From Bacillota bacterium (GTDB lineage: Bacteria > Bacillota > UBA5301 > JAMCQP01): a stretch of DNA of 43,066 bases. Position numbers and translations under genes: made by a program. Of this stretch, positions 1 through 7,402 are shown one piece after another. The notes beneath the pieces were generated by a model. It saw only the letters and a program-made list of their open reading frames with translations, had not been told where the DNA came from and made no database searches. The stretch lies in the NCBI GenBank assembly GCA_023381695.1, contig JAMCQP010000003.1, forward strand, positions 1-43,066, given 5' to 3'. Within the stretch, counting starts at the first letter, position 1. The number at the start of each line of letters is the position of its first letter.

Positions 1-16
1 ACTGGAGGGCATGGGG

Positions 17-388
17 ATGGAAAAGCCGGAGATTCACAGCGACGTAAAGCGCGGATTCGTCCTGGAATTTCCCGAGATCCCCCAGCTCGATCTCGACGCG
101 GTGGAGGCCATGGTCCGGGAGTATATCAGCCAGGACGTGCCCATAAGCTACCATGACGAGGAGCACATAAAGATCGGGGAAACGGTGTATCCTTGTTCCG
201 GGCCGCGAATTCACGTGAGGCATGCGGGAGAGATCGAGGAGTTCCGGCTGATGAAAGGGTTTCGCTACGATCCCATCGCGCGCCTGTACCTTTTGGCCGG
301 CCTGGTGGGCGCCGGGGCGGATCAGGAGGCAAGTGAGGCCGGCGGAGCGGAGGACCAGGAGGAACTGCTTTGGTTAGAGTGGAGTTGA
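17..388 (+). CDS. Hypothetical protein upstream of rph
   Basis: Small acidic protein of about 123 residues that I do not recognise. The ATG at 17 is preferred over the ATG at 11 because it stands 8 bases behind the GGAGGGC ribosome site at the window edge. There is no signal peptide or membrane segment. The N-terminal two thirds alternates charged and hydrophobic residues like a folded domain; the last 25 residues are Glu/Ala/Gly rich and end in LEWS. It stops 25 bases before rph and is probably cotranscribed with rph and rdgB. Function unknown. Confidence 0.55.
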   Translation: MEKPEIHSDVKRGFVLEFPEIPQLDLDAVEAMVREYISQDVPISYHDEEHIKIGETVYPCSGPRIHVRHAGEIEEFRLMKGFRYDPIARLYLLAGLVGAGADQEASEAGGAEDQEELLWLEWS

Positions 389-413
389 GGGCTGGAATGG
401 AGTTGAGGTTTAA

Positions 414-1289
414 ATGGAGTTGAACCGGGTGGACGGCCGGCGCCCGGATGAGATGCGGCCGGTGAAGGTGGCGCGCAATTATCTGAAGCACGCGGAGGGC
501 TCGGTGCTCATCGAGGTGGGGGATACCAAGGTCATCTGCAGCGCCACTGTTGAGGATAAGGTACCGCCTTTCCTGCGCGGGACGGGGCAGGGATGGGTCA
601 CCTCGGAATACGCCATGCTGCCCAGATCCACCCAGGTGCGTAACGTTCGCGAATCGTCCAAGGGCAAGATCGGTGGGCGTACCCACGAGATCCAGCGGCT
701 GATCGGCCGGGCGCTGCGGTCGGTGGTCGACCTTACGGCGCTGGGTGAGAAGACGATCTGGATCGATTGCGACGTGATCCAGGCCGACGGCGGCACGAGG
801 ACGGCGTCCATCACCGGCGCCTTCATCGCGCTGGTGGATGCCCTGACCAGGCTGCAGGTGCAGACGGGGCAGACAGCGCCCGCGCAGGGCGTACAGGCCG
901 TCCAGGCCGCGCAAAGTGCCCGGGCGGGCAAAGGAACAGGCGTACCCGGCGTATCGGGGTTGACCGGGCCGCTGCCGCTTAAAGATTTCGTGGCGGCCAC
1001 CAGCGTGGGAATCATCAACGGGGTGCCGATGCTGGATCTGTGCTATGCCGAAGATTCGCACGCGGACGTGGACATGAACATTGTCCTGACCGGGCGTGGC
1101 AAATTTGTGGAGGTGCAGGGCACCGCGGAGGCGGAGCCTTTCACCAGGGACCAGATGGAGGTTCTTTTTGGCCTTGCTCAACAGGGTATTTCCCGCTTGA
1201 TTGCGATCCAAAAGGAAACTTTGGGCGATCTCGCCCGCTATGTGGGGGATTGGCATGGAAAAACGTCTGGTGCTGTCGTCGAGGAATAA
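414..1289 (+). CDS. rph: Ribonuclease PH
   Basis: Phosphorolytic 3'-5' exoribonuclease that trims tRNA 3' ends and acts as a hexamer in the cytoplasm. Recognised by the N-terminal [11 protein letters not shown] motif, the [10 protein letters not shown] segment, [15 protein letters not shown] with its phosphate-binding arginines, and [19 protein letters not shown]. The protein is 291 residues against roughly 240-250 for the family. The excess is an Ala/Gln/Gly-rich insertion at about residues 149-184, between the VDAL helix and the [10 protein letters not shown] strand. The ATG at 414 has GAGG six bases upstream. The 3' end overlaps rdgB by 35 bases, as in the common rph-rdgB operon. Confidence 0.95.
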   Translation: MELNRVDGRRPDEMRPVKVARNYLKHAEGSVLIEVGDTKVICSATVEDKVPPFLRGTGQGWVTSEYAMLPRSTQVRNVRESSKGKIGGRTHEIQRLIGRALRSVVDLTALGEKTIWIDCDVIQADGGTRTASITGAFIALVDALTRLQVQTGQTAPAQGVQAVQAAQSARAGKGTGVPGVSGLTGPLPLKDFVAATSVGIINGVPMLDLCYAEDSHADVDMNIVLTGRGKFVEVQGTAEAEPFTRDQMEVLFGLAQQGISRLIAIQKETLGDLARYVGDWHGKTSGAVVEE

Positions 1290-1860
1290 TTACAAATTGA
1301 CGGAGTTGAAGGGCCTGCTCTCGGATCTGGAGATCCAGATTGCCTCTCTCAAAGATTTTCCGGAGATGCCGCCGGTGGTGGAGGACGGCAAGACCTTCAA
1401 GGAGAACGCCGCCAAAAAGGCGCTGGCGGCGGCGCAATTCACCAAGCTGCTGGCGCTGGCTGACGACTCCGGCCTGGAGGTGGACGCGCTCCACGGCCAG
1501 CCAGGGGTCCTCTCGGCGCGGTTTTCCGGTGAAGGAGCCACGGACGAGGCCAACAACGCCAGGCTCCTGGAACTGCTCCGCGATGTGCCGGAGGGGAAGC
1601 GGGCCGCCAGGTTCCGCTGCGCCATCGCCATCGCCACGCCGGAGGGCCAGATCGAGTACGCGGAGGGCTCCTGCGAGGGCGCCATCGCCTTTGCGCCCCG
1701 GGGAACCAACGGCTTCGGGTATGACCCTTTGTTCATGCCGGATGGCTTCGGCGGGCGCACCTTCGCCGAGCTTCAGCCCGGCGAGAAGAACGCCATCAGC
1801 CACCGGGGACGGGCTCTGGCTGCGACGCGGCAACTCCTGGTGGCAAGATTTGCGGTTTGA
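1255..1860 (+). CDS. rdgB: XTP/dITP diphosphohydrolase (RdgB/HAM1 family)
   Basis: Housecleaning nucleotidase that hydrolyses dITP, XTP and related non-canonical purine triphosphates to monophosphates, keeping deaminated bases out of DNA and RNA. About 201 residues, the normal family length. Visible signatures are the N-terminal [14 protein letters not shown] (family T/S-x-N-x-x-K), [23 protein letters not shown], the G-x-x-SARFSGE segment, GFGYDPLF and the C-terminal SHRGRAL. The ATG at 1255 is chosen because the protein then begins just before the first strand; it overlaps the end of rph, which implies translational coupling. Confidence 0.93.
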   Translation: MEKRLVLSSRNNYKLTELKGLLSDLEIQIASLKDFPEMPPVVEDGKTFKENAAKKALAAAQFTKLLALADDSGLEVDALHGQPGVLSARFSGEGATDEANNARLLELLRDVPEGKRAARFRCAIAIATPEGQIEYAEGSCEGAIAFAPRGTNGFGYDPLFMPDGFGGRTFAELQPGEKNAISHRGRALAATRQLLVARFAV

Positions 1861-1985
1861 CACCGCGGGCCGGATGTGGTAATATATTTTAGCAATGCTG
1901 TAAGTTGGTTGAGCGGTAGACGCTATGCGCCAAGCCTGGCGGTTGAGTCAATAGCAGCTAGCTTAACTACAGCAGCGCGATACGG

Positions 1986-2062
<77 letters not shown>

Positions 2063-2175
2063 TGATCAACAGTTTAATCTATGGCGTAAAATTAATTCAA
2101 GGCGTAAGGCACCGTGGACGTGGCAATGAATAACGCCGCGGCATGCGCTTGCGTTATACACTAAACCAAAGACGC

Positions 2176-2251
2176 GCGCCTGTAACTCAGAGGATAGAGT
2201 AGCTGACTTCTAATCAGCAAGTCGCAGGTTCGAGTCCTGCCAGGCGCGCCA
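2176..2251 (+). tRNA. tRNA-Arg (anticodon TCT)
   Basis: Cloverleaf with acceptor GCGCCTG/CAGGCGC, anticodon stem GCTGA/TCAGC around CTTCTAA (anticodon TCT), T-arm GCAGG-TTCGAGT-CCTGC, discriminator G and encoded CCA. It borders the accessory island that starts at about 2300; I found no repeat of its 3' end downstream that would mark an attachment site. Confidence 0.95.
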
Positions 2252-2264
2252 GAATTTGACGTTT

Positions 2265-2292
2265 AAACCCCAGATGAGAAGGGGTTTTTTTA
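2265..2292 (+). terminator. Rho-independent terminator of the tRNA-Pro/tRNA-Arg unit
   Basis: AAACCCC at 2265-2271 pairs with GGGGTTT at 2281-2287 over a 9-base loop, and the stem runs into seven T residues. Confidence 0.8.
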
Positions 2293-2311
2293 TAAGGGGG
2301 GAATTTATCTG

Positions 2312-2715
2312 ATGTCAGAAAAAGGCTGGGGCGCTTATTTCTGCAAATAGCCCCCAGGAATTGTTAGATAGGGTTCCCGAAGAGATCTTTGCAATGGCCC
2401 AAGATAACAATCTTAAAGCCATCCCGGCAATTGCAAAAAATTCAAACATAGTTCGGACTATTGAGGAGACCATACGGCATCTTGAGACCAATCATCAGTT
2501 GGTTTTGGGAGATAGCCGTTACATGGAAAAGATCGCGGACGAAAGCGTGCACCTGGTCGTTACTTCGCCGCCGTACTAGACTTTGAAAGAGTATCCTGCT
2601 CGTGATGGCCAACTTGGCCTCGTTGAAGATTATGAGGCATTTCTTGCGGAGCTTGACGAAGTATGGCAGCATGTCTTTCGAATTTTGGCACCAGGTGGAA
2701 GACTCGTGGTGGCCA
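2312..2715 (+). pseudogene. Decayed DNA methyltransferase (SPPY-type N4-cytosine/N6-adenine)
   Basis: Remnant of a type II modification methyltransferase. Catalytic motif IV reads VVTSPPY, but the next codon, normally Trp, is TAG at 2577-2579. After the stop the same frame continues with TLKEYPARDGQLGLVEDYEAF and then LAPGGRLVV, the expected continuation of this family. The natural start is probably ATG 2312, but the A5 run at 2319-2323 carries one extra A, so the reading must shift there to reach the frame of the main fragment. Homology stops abruptly near 2715, where an opposite-strand gene fragment begins. There are thus three lesions: a frameshift, a nonsense codon and a 3' truncation. 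No restriction partner is visible. Confidence 0.8.
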
Positions 2716-2983
2716 AAGCTTCTTCTGATTTGTTATCCTTTTCTAGGGCGCGGGCCTGTTCATATTTCGGGTAATACTTTTGAAAGTCTATCTCCCGTTG
2801 CTCGGGTTTGCGTTCGGTAAAAGGGATACCGTATTTCCAGCCTGTTTGATACCACTTTTCCAAATCAGGTTCAAGACTCGGATTTTCCCGCCACCGCTTG
2901 AGCCGTTTCGCAAGTTCTTCTGGGAGCATATCTTTGCTGTCTAAAGGGGCCCACCGCTTTCCCCGGCCGCTTCTCTTAATCAA
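2630..2983 (-). CDS. Truncated unknown protein coupled to the phage-type repressor
   Basis: I do not recognise this protein. It begins at a TTG codon overlapping the repressor stop by 8 bases (TTGATTAA), so it is probably translated by coupling. About 88 residues look native: highly charged, rich in Lys/Arg/Glu and Trp/Tyr, without a membrane segment and without the HExxH expected of an ImmA-type protease. From about position 2720 the reading frame runs antisense through the methyltransferase relic, so the original C-terminus has been replaced. The gene is best regarded as 3'-truncated by the same rearrangement that cut the methyltransferase. Confidence 0.45.
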   Translation of the reverse strand: MIKRSGRGKRWAPLDSKDMLPEELAKRLKRWRENPSLEPDLEKWYQTGWKYGIPFTERKPEQREIDFQKYYPKYEQARALEKDNKSEEALATTSLPPGAKIRKTCCHTSSSSARNAS

Positions 2984-3623
2984 GCGTTGTCACCGCCTTA
3001 ACCGCCCTCCCTAAGATCTTCACTTCGGCTGCATCATAAATCTGTGGCTCATAATCCTTGTTGGCCACATACAAAATGACTTTCCCATCTGCCCATTTTA
3101 CTCTCTTCAACGTGGCTTCAGTACCACCAACCAGGACTACGGCTATCTGACCGTTTGCTACATATTCTTGACGTTGAATTAAAACCCGGCTGCCCGGGAA
3201 AATGTGTGCATCGATCATGCTATCGCCAGTAACCTGGAGATAAAAGTATTCACCGTCTTTTACCTCGTCGGCTGGAATGTCTTCCCAACCAATAATGTTC
3301 TGTTGGGCAAAAATAGGAATGCCGGCGCGAATGACGCCAAGAACGGGGATCTTGACCATCTGATTTACGGAATAAACGGCCTTTAGCTCTGCCACATTAA
3401 GAGCATCGGCTATAACATTATTACGGCCAAGAAGGTAGTCCACCGAGACGTTAAAGTAATCGGCAAGGCGTTGAAGCGTAGCTGGATCGGGCCTCCTGCT
3501 GCCCTGTTCGTAATTTGCGATTTGTCCCCGTGAAAAGCCAAGCGCCTTAGCCAATTCGTATTGGCTAAGCCCTTTTTCTTTCCGTAAAAAAGCCAGTCGT
3601 TGCGGTAAAAGGTAATTTTCCAT
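2976..3623 (-). CDS. LexA-like S24 repressor with XRE HTH domain
   Basis: Phage-CI-type transcriptional repressor of about 215 residues. An N-terminal XRE helix-turn-helix (RLAFLRKEKGLSQYELAKAL, then QIANYEQGSRRPDPATL) binds the operator. The C-terminal S24 self-cleavage domain has an Ala-Gly cleavage site in VIRAGIP, nucleophile Ser in GDSMID and the general-base Lys in ATLKRVK, so RecA-stimulated autoproteolysis is likely. ATG 3623 is preferred because AGGA lies 9 bases upstream and the HTH then starts at the normal distance. The promoter region at 3639-3673 contains a palindromic operator, which implies autoregulation. It is the only phage-like gene left in this island. Confidence 0.9.
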   Translation of the reverse strand: MENYLLPQRLAFLRKEKGLSQYELAKALGFSRGQIANYEQGSRRPDPATLQRLADYFNVSVDYLLGRNNVIADALNVAELKAVYSVNQMVKIPVLGVIRAGIPIFAQQNIIGWEDIPADEVKDGEYFYLQVTGDSMIDAHIFPGSRVLIQRQEYVANGQIAVVLVGGTEATLKRVKWADGKVILYVANKDYEPQIYDAAEVKILGRAVKAVTTLD

Positions 3624-3638
3624 CCAATCACGTCCTAT

Positions 3639-3760
3639 GACATCATTATAAGAAACAAAGCGTTTCTTTACCAGTGGGGACACAAAAAATTTCCAAAAAG
3701 GTATTGACGGAAACGAAATGTGTCATTATACTTGTGCTTAGAAGGACACGATACGTTTCC
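3639..3760. promoter_or_regulatory. Divergent promoters with palindromic repressor operators
   Basis: On the minus strand a perfect TATAAT (plus 3645-3650) lies about 22 bases before the repressor ATG; the 15-bp palindrome GAAAC-AAAGC-GTTTC (3652-3666) fills its spacer. On the plus strand TTGACG (3704-3709), a 17-base spacer and TATACT (3727-3732) form a strong sigma-A promoter. It is embraced by an inverted repeat: GGAAACG-AAAT-GTGTC (3709-3724) against GACAC-GATA-CGTTTCC (3745-3760). The shared GAAAC/GTTTC half-site suggests that the repressor controls both promoters. No intact gene follows the rightward promoter. Confidence 0.65.
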
Positions 3761-3876
3761 GCGACCGAAACGGCGCCTGCCGGCGGAGGCTTGTTCTCTG
3801 ACTGCAAGGCGAAGACGGGCAGGGCGAGGGCGAGCAATAAAATGGCAATAAACGGCAGCCAAAGAAGTCTTTTCAC
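3761..3876 (-). pseudogene. 5' fragment of a secreted-protein gene
   Basis: A GTG start at 3876 with GAGGTGATC just upstream opens a clear signal peptide: basic KR followed by a long Leu/Ile/Ala core ending in PVFA. About 20 residues of mature protein follow, then the frame runs into the operator region at about 3760 and ends inside the repressor gene. I interpret it as the 5' part of a chromosomal gene cut by arrival of the repressor segment. The original product cannot be named. Confidence 0.45.
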
Positions 3877-4176
3877 CGGGATCACCTCACGGGTCCATCA
3901 TCTTCGCAACGGAATTGTTCTCCTTTTCGCGGGGTAGTCCTCCTTGGGGAACTGCGGAAACTTTGCGGGAGCCCGCAAAAAACTTTTGCAGTAAATTTGC
4001 GGGGGTTTGCAGGGAGTTGCGGTACCACTTTTTATATCCAGAAGGAATAATGTTCGCCGCTGGCGAACTAACCACACGGAATCAAAGATACAGGATGCAA
4101 TCACACGGAATAGACTCAACTTAAAATAACTGGGCGGAAAGCCGATAATTCAGGAAGAGCAAAGGGGGGATTGATA
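3877..4176. other. Intergenic region with iterated TTTGCGGG-like repeats
   Basis: No gene is seen in these 300 bases. At 3962-3979 TTTGCGGG is followed at once by its complement CCCGCAAA. Related words (TTTTGCAG, TTTGCGGGGG, TTTGCAGGG, GTTGCGG) recur at about 3983, 3995, 4006 and 4016. This may be a regulator-binding cluster for the broken gene on the left or for the toxin-antitoxin pair on the right. No confident promoter was found. Confidence 0.35.
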
Positions 4177-4824
4177 GTGAAAGAATTGCGGAATCTCATT
4201 ATGTTTTTCGTTCGCAATTTTCCTCGCCGTTTAGGCCGCACCGAATTGGTAAAGCTAATTTACCTATTTGAATATAACTATTATCAGATCTACCAGTGCT
4301 ATTATAGCAATGTTGAATTTAGGCGAGATAACTATGGGCCATTTGCTCCGGTAATTATACAAGAGGCGGAAGCGTTAACATACGAAGGCGCCATGGCGTT
4401 TGATTGCTATGAAAATGGGAACGGCGGGGTAACCTACGAATACTGGGTAGCTGATAACCAATTAGCTCAAACCTTTGACCTTTTCGGTTGGGAAAAGGAG
4501 CTGGCACTAAACGTGATTCGGCAAACAGAGTTCTTGGATCTACGAAAAATAAAAAACTTGGCTTATAATACCCCTCCAATGGATAAGATATTAAAGGACG
4601 AAGAGAAGGCGGGCGTAAAGCAATTGAGGAGGGTAATTGATATGTCAGAGCACAAGCCCTTCGTAAAGTTCTCCGCCGAAGAATTGAAAGCTGCAAAAAA
4701 ACGGTTAGATGCAGAACCAGATCGCGGGTCAGATCAAGAATATTATTCTGAGCTCCTTAAAGAGTTTAAGGGGTTAGAGACATTGAGGAGGAGAGCGAAC
4801 GAATGTCTTCTCCTGAAAAAGTAG
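4177..4824 (+). CDS. Panacea-domain antitoxin-like protein (DUF4065)
   Basis: About 215 residues carrying a Panacea/SocA-like domain: N-terminal helices (RRLGRTELVKLIYLFEYNYY) followed by the family's YGPFAPVI element. Panacea proteins are known as the antitoxin half (PanA) of many PanAT toxin-antitoxin pairs, neutralising unrelated toxin folds. Here it lies upstream of, and overlaps by 22 bases, a MazF/PemK-like gene. GTG 4177 is preferred to TTG 4171 because GGGGGGA ends 6 bases before it. The C-terminal third is Lys/Glu-rich and helical, possibly the toxin-contacting part. The gene is more AT-rich than the housekeeping genes nearby, which suggests acquisition. Confidence 0.8.
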   Translation: MKELRNLIMFFVRNFPRRLGRTELVKLIYLFEYNYYQIYQCYYSNVEFRRDNYGPFAPVIIQEAEALTYEGAMAFDCYENGNGGVTYEYWVADNQLAQTFDLFGWEKELALNVIRQTEFLDLRKIKNLAYNTPPMDKILKDEEKAGVKQLRRVIDMSEHKPFVKFSAEELKAAKKRLDAEPDRGSDQEYYSELLKEFKGLETLRRRANECLLLKK

Positions 4825-5246
4825 AGCTGATCCCTTTTTCGGCCGCAATATTGATTAACCGTGAAGTAGAGTTTGGGGAGGTATATCTGGTTGACGACAG
4901 GTTAATCAGCATACCTGATGCTAATCGAGTTAGAAGCGGTAGAACATACCACGAAACCAGGCGAGTCGTAATTATCCAAAATAACGAACTTAATTATACA
5001 ACATTCCCCCTTGTCCAGATTGCCCCATTAGCGCATTTTACAGGACATAATAAACGTCGGTTTGATATCCTACTTGAACCTAATGAAGAACAAGGCACAA
5101 TCGAGACAGCCTCCATCGTTCATCTTACCTTATCTCAACCCATGCTGCGCATAGATCTCGGTGATCGTTTGGGAACCTTATCCAGAAAGAAAAGTGCGGA
5201 GATCACGGCCGCATTGCTTGAAATGCTTGACCATAGCTGTCAATAG
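4803..5246 (+). CDS. MazF/PemK-like toxin candidate
   Basis: A 147-residue protein with a MazF/PemK-type beta-barrel pattern: FGEVYLVDD as first strand, an Arg-rich loop, RRVVIIQNNE, PLVQIAPLAHF and, near the C-terminus, LGTLSRKKSAEITAALLEML, which resembles the terminal strand and helix of MazF. MazF toxins cut mRNA at short motifs. A GAGGAGG ribosome site stands about 12 bases before the ATG inside the Panacea gene, giving coupled translation. The usual MazF G-D-I/V start is here G-E-V, and the catalytic Arg/Thr pair cannot be placed with certainty. The pairing with a Panacea gene supports a toxin role. Confidence 0.65.
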   Translation: MSSPEKVELIPFSAAILINREVEFGEVYLVDDRLISIPDANRVRSGRTYHETRRVVIIQNNELNYTTFPLVQIAPLAHFTGHNKRRFDILLEPNEEQGTIETASIVHLTLSQPMLRIDLGDRLGTLSRKKSAEITAALLEMLDHSCQ

Positions 5247-5689
5247 GTTGCCATTTGTTTCGCCCTCCCCTCCGCTCCTCTGTATGCCATTCCCTCCAAG
5301 CCCCCCGGGCACAAAACTGGCACAGCGTCGTCTTGAACTACGATTATTCTTCCTGGGGCTTTTCTTTTTTTCAACAGATAGCCGAACTTTTTCATAATGA
5401 TCAACGCCTTTCTCGGGTGATTTCATCTGGTCTGAAACTTGAGCTTGGGGTAGAGACCCCTTCGGCCATCGTTCGCCTGCTATCCAGCCAAAAAGCCACA
5501 ATAATAAGGCGTTATAGGTGAGTCCCATCGTGGCGATGCGAAAAAACTAGTATTTAAAGTTCGCTGCCAAGAGCCAACTCCTACTTCCAGCAATATCTTT
5601 ACCGTTTTGGATGTTCTGTCGATAAAATAAAAAAATACTGCAGGAGTTTTCGTGGATTAGCGCTCCGAGCTGGAGGAGGGAAATGAGCA
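5247..5689. other. Intergenic region, no supported gene
   Basis: 443 bases between the toxin-antitoxin pair and the chemoreceptor. Short overlapping frames exist on both strands (5255-5521 plus, 5178-5528 minus), but none has a ribosome site or a recognisable domain. The sequence may hold decayed remnants. The chemoreceptor ribosome site GGAGGAGGG lies at 5672-5680. Confidence 0.4.
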
Positions 5690-7402
5690 ATGAGTCCCAT
5701 CAGAGACTGGAAGTTGAAAAAGAAGCTTTTGACGCTCACCGGGTTCATGATTCTGGCCATGGCCGGACTCGGGTTCTATAATATCCAGATTACGTCCAGG
5801 GTCGCCCGGGGAGGCGCCGACATCTTCAACAAAAACCTGCTGGGTGTGCAGTACTCGCTGACCGCCAAGTCGGCCTTCCTGAACATTTCGACGGAAATCT
5901 ACAAGCACATCGGGGCATCCTCCTCCCAGGAATTCGATGAGTATGAGAAAGCGATTGACAGCCAGCGCCAGGAGTTGGACGCCGCCCTTAAAAATTTTGA
6001 GTCGGTCATGAGCGGTCAAAAGGCGCTTGAGCTGCTCATGAAGGTTAGAACCAATGCGACGGGATATACGGCGCGCATCCCGAAGTTGCAGGGGCTTTCC
6101 CGGGCCGGAAGGGACAAGGAGGCCAGGGAATTTGTCAATAGCGAGATGCTGGCCTTTCAGGAGAAGGCCATGGCCAACCTGGACGAGCTGGTGAAACTGG
6201 AGATCGCGGACGCCGAAGAACAGGATCATGAAAACGACGCTCTCGACGTGGCCGCCAGGATCAACGCCCTGATTGCCGTGTTGGTTGTCGCCGTGTTGTC
6301 GATCCTGTTGGAGATGTGGATAGCGGGGCTGATCGTGAAACCGGTCCGCCAGATTCAGGCGGTGGCGGAAGCATTAGCTGACGGCGACCTGACAAAGACC
6401 GTGAGCTACAAAGCCGGAGACGAGGTCGGGGTGATGGCTTCCTCCATAAACCGGGCCATGGAAAATTTGCGGGGGATTGTGGGCCGGGTGGTTCAGGCTT
6501 CGGAACAGGTGGCTGCTTCTTCGGAAGAACTGGCGGCGTCCGCTGAAGAGGTGGGTAAGGCCACTGAACAAATAGCGGGTTCCATAGGGCAGATGGCCAA
6601 AGGAGCTGATGAACAGGCCAAAAGTGCGCAGCAGGCCGGGGAGACGGTGGAACAGGTATCCTCCATCATCCAGCAGGTGACGGCGTTCACCCAGAAGATG
6701 GCGGGTGACTCGCAGAACACGGCGGAAGCCGCCAGGACAGGGAGAGAATCGGTGGACCGGGCTGTCGCCCAGATTGGCCATGCCCAGGAGAGTGTAAACC
6801 AGTCAGCCGTGGTGGTAAAAACCCTGGGCGAAAGATCAAGGGAAATAGGAAAGATCATGGAAGTGATCACCGGGATCGCCGAACAAACCAATCTTCTGGC
6901 GCTAAATGCGGCTATAGAAGCGGCACGGGCTGGAGAGCAGGGCCGGGGGTTTGCGGTTGTCGCCCAGGAGGTGGGAAAACTGGCGGCCCAATCCCATCAA
7001 GCCTCCGAACAGATTGAAAACCTGATCAAACAGATTCAACGCGATACGGTGGCGGCTGTTGCATCCATGGAAACCGGCACAAGGGACGTTTCAACCGGGG
7101 TTCAGGCGGTGATGGGCGCCGGCCAGGCCTTTAGCGAGATTTTACGGGCGGTGGAAGGGCTGGTGGCGCAGATCCATGAGGTATCCGCGGCCTCCCGGAA
7201 GATGGCGGAAGGGGCCGATACTGCGGTAAAAGCTGTGGAAAATATTGCGGCCATTACCGAAGAGTCTGCGGCCAGCGCGGAGGAGATCTCCGCCAGTTCC
7301 GAGGAACAGAATGCCACGGTGGAGGAAATCGGGGGCTCGTCGGCGTCTCTGGCCAGGATGGCCCAGGATCTACAGGCGGTCGTCGGTGTCTTCAGGTATT
7401 GA
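5690..7402 (+). CDS. Methyl-accepting chemotaxis protein
   Basis: Transmembrane chemoreceptor of 570 residues. A first membrane helix at about 14-34 is followed by a four-helix-bundle-type extracytoplasmic sensor (35-190), a second membrane helix at about 195-218 and a HAMP domain. The cytoplasmic MA signalling coiled coil carries the hairpin tip IAEQTNLLALNAAIEAARAGE followed by GRGFAVVAQEV, which contacts CheA and CheW. Paired Glu/Gln heptads such as EELAASAEEV are likely methylation sites. GGAGGAGGG lies 9 bases before the ATG. No chemotaxis kinase genes are nearby, so it is an orphan receptor of unknown ligand. Its 3' end overlaps the convergent penicillin acylase gene by 33 bases. Confidence 0.95.
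   Translation: MSPIRDWKLKKKLLTLTGFMILAMAGLGFYNIQITSRVARGGADIFNKNLLGVQYSLTAKSAFLNISTEIYKHIGASSSQEFDEYEKAIDSQRQELDAALKNFESVMSGQKALELLMKVRTNATGYTARIPKLQGLSRAGRDKEAREFVNSEMLAFQEKAMANLDELVKLEIADAEEQDHENDALDVAARINALIAVLVVAVLSILLEMWIAGLIVKPVRQIQAVAEALADGDLTKTVSYKAGDEVGVMASSINRAMENLRGIVGRVVQASEQVAASSEELAASAEEVGKATEQIAGSIGQMAKGADEQAKSAQQAGETVEQVSSIIQQVTAFTQKMAGDSQNTAEAARTGRESVDRAVAQIGHAQESVNQSAVVVKTLGERSREIGKIMEVITGIAEQTNLLALNAAIEAARAGEQGRGFAVVAQEVGKLAAQSHQASEQIENLIKQIQRDTVAAVASMETGTRDVSTGVQAVMGAGQAFSEILRAVEGLVAQIHEVSAASRKMAEGADTAVKAVENIAAITEESAASAEEISASSEEQNATVEEIGGSSASLARMAQDLQAVVGVFRY

Noticed and set aside
126-1256. Long minus-strand frame (376 codons) across rph
   Set aside because: It is antisense to the well-supported rph gene, has no ribosome site and an Arg/Pro/His-rich composition typical of high-GC shadow frames.
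2251-5250. Integrative element bounded by tRNA-Arg attachment sites
   Set aside because: No integrase gene and no repeat of the tRNA 3' end was found, so an att-bounded element cannot be supported.
5178-5528. Overlapping short frames between the MazF-like gene and the chemoreceptor
   Set aside because: No ribosome site, no recognisable domain on either strand, and the two frames overlap each other.
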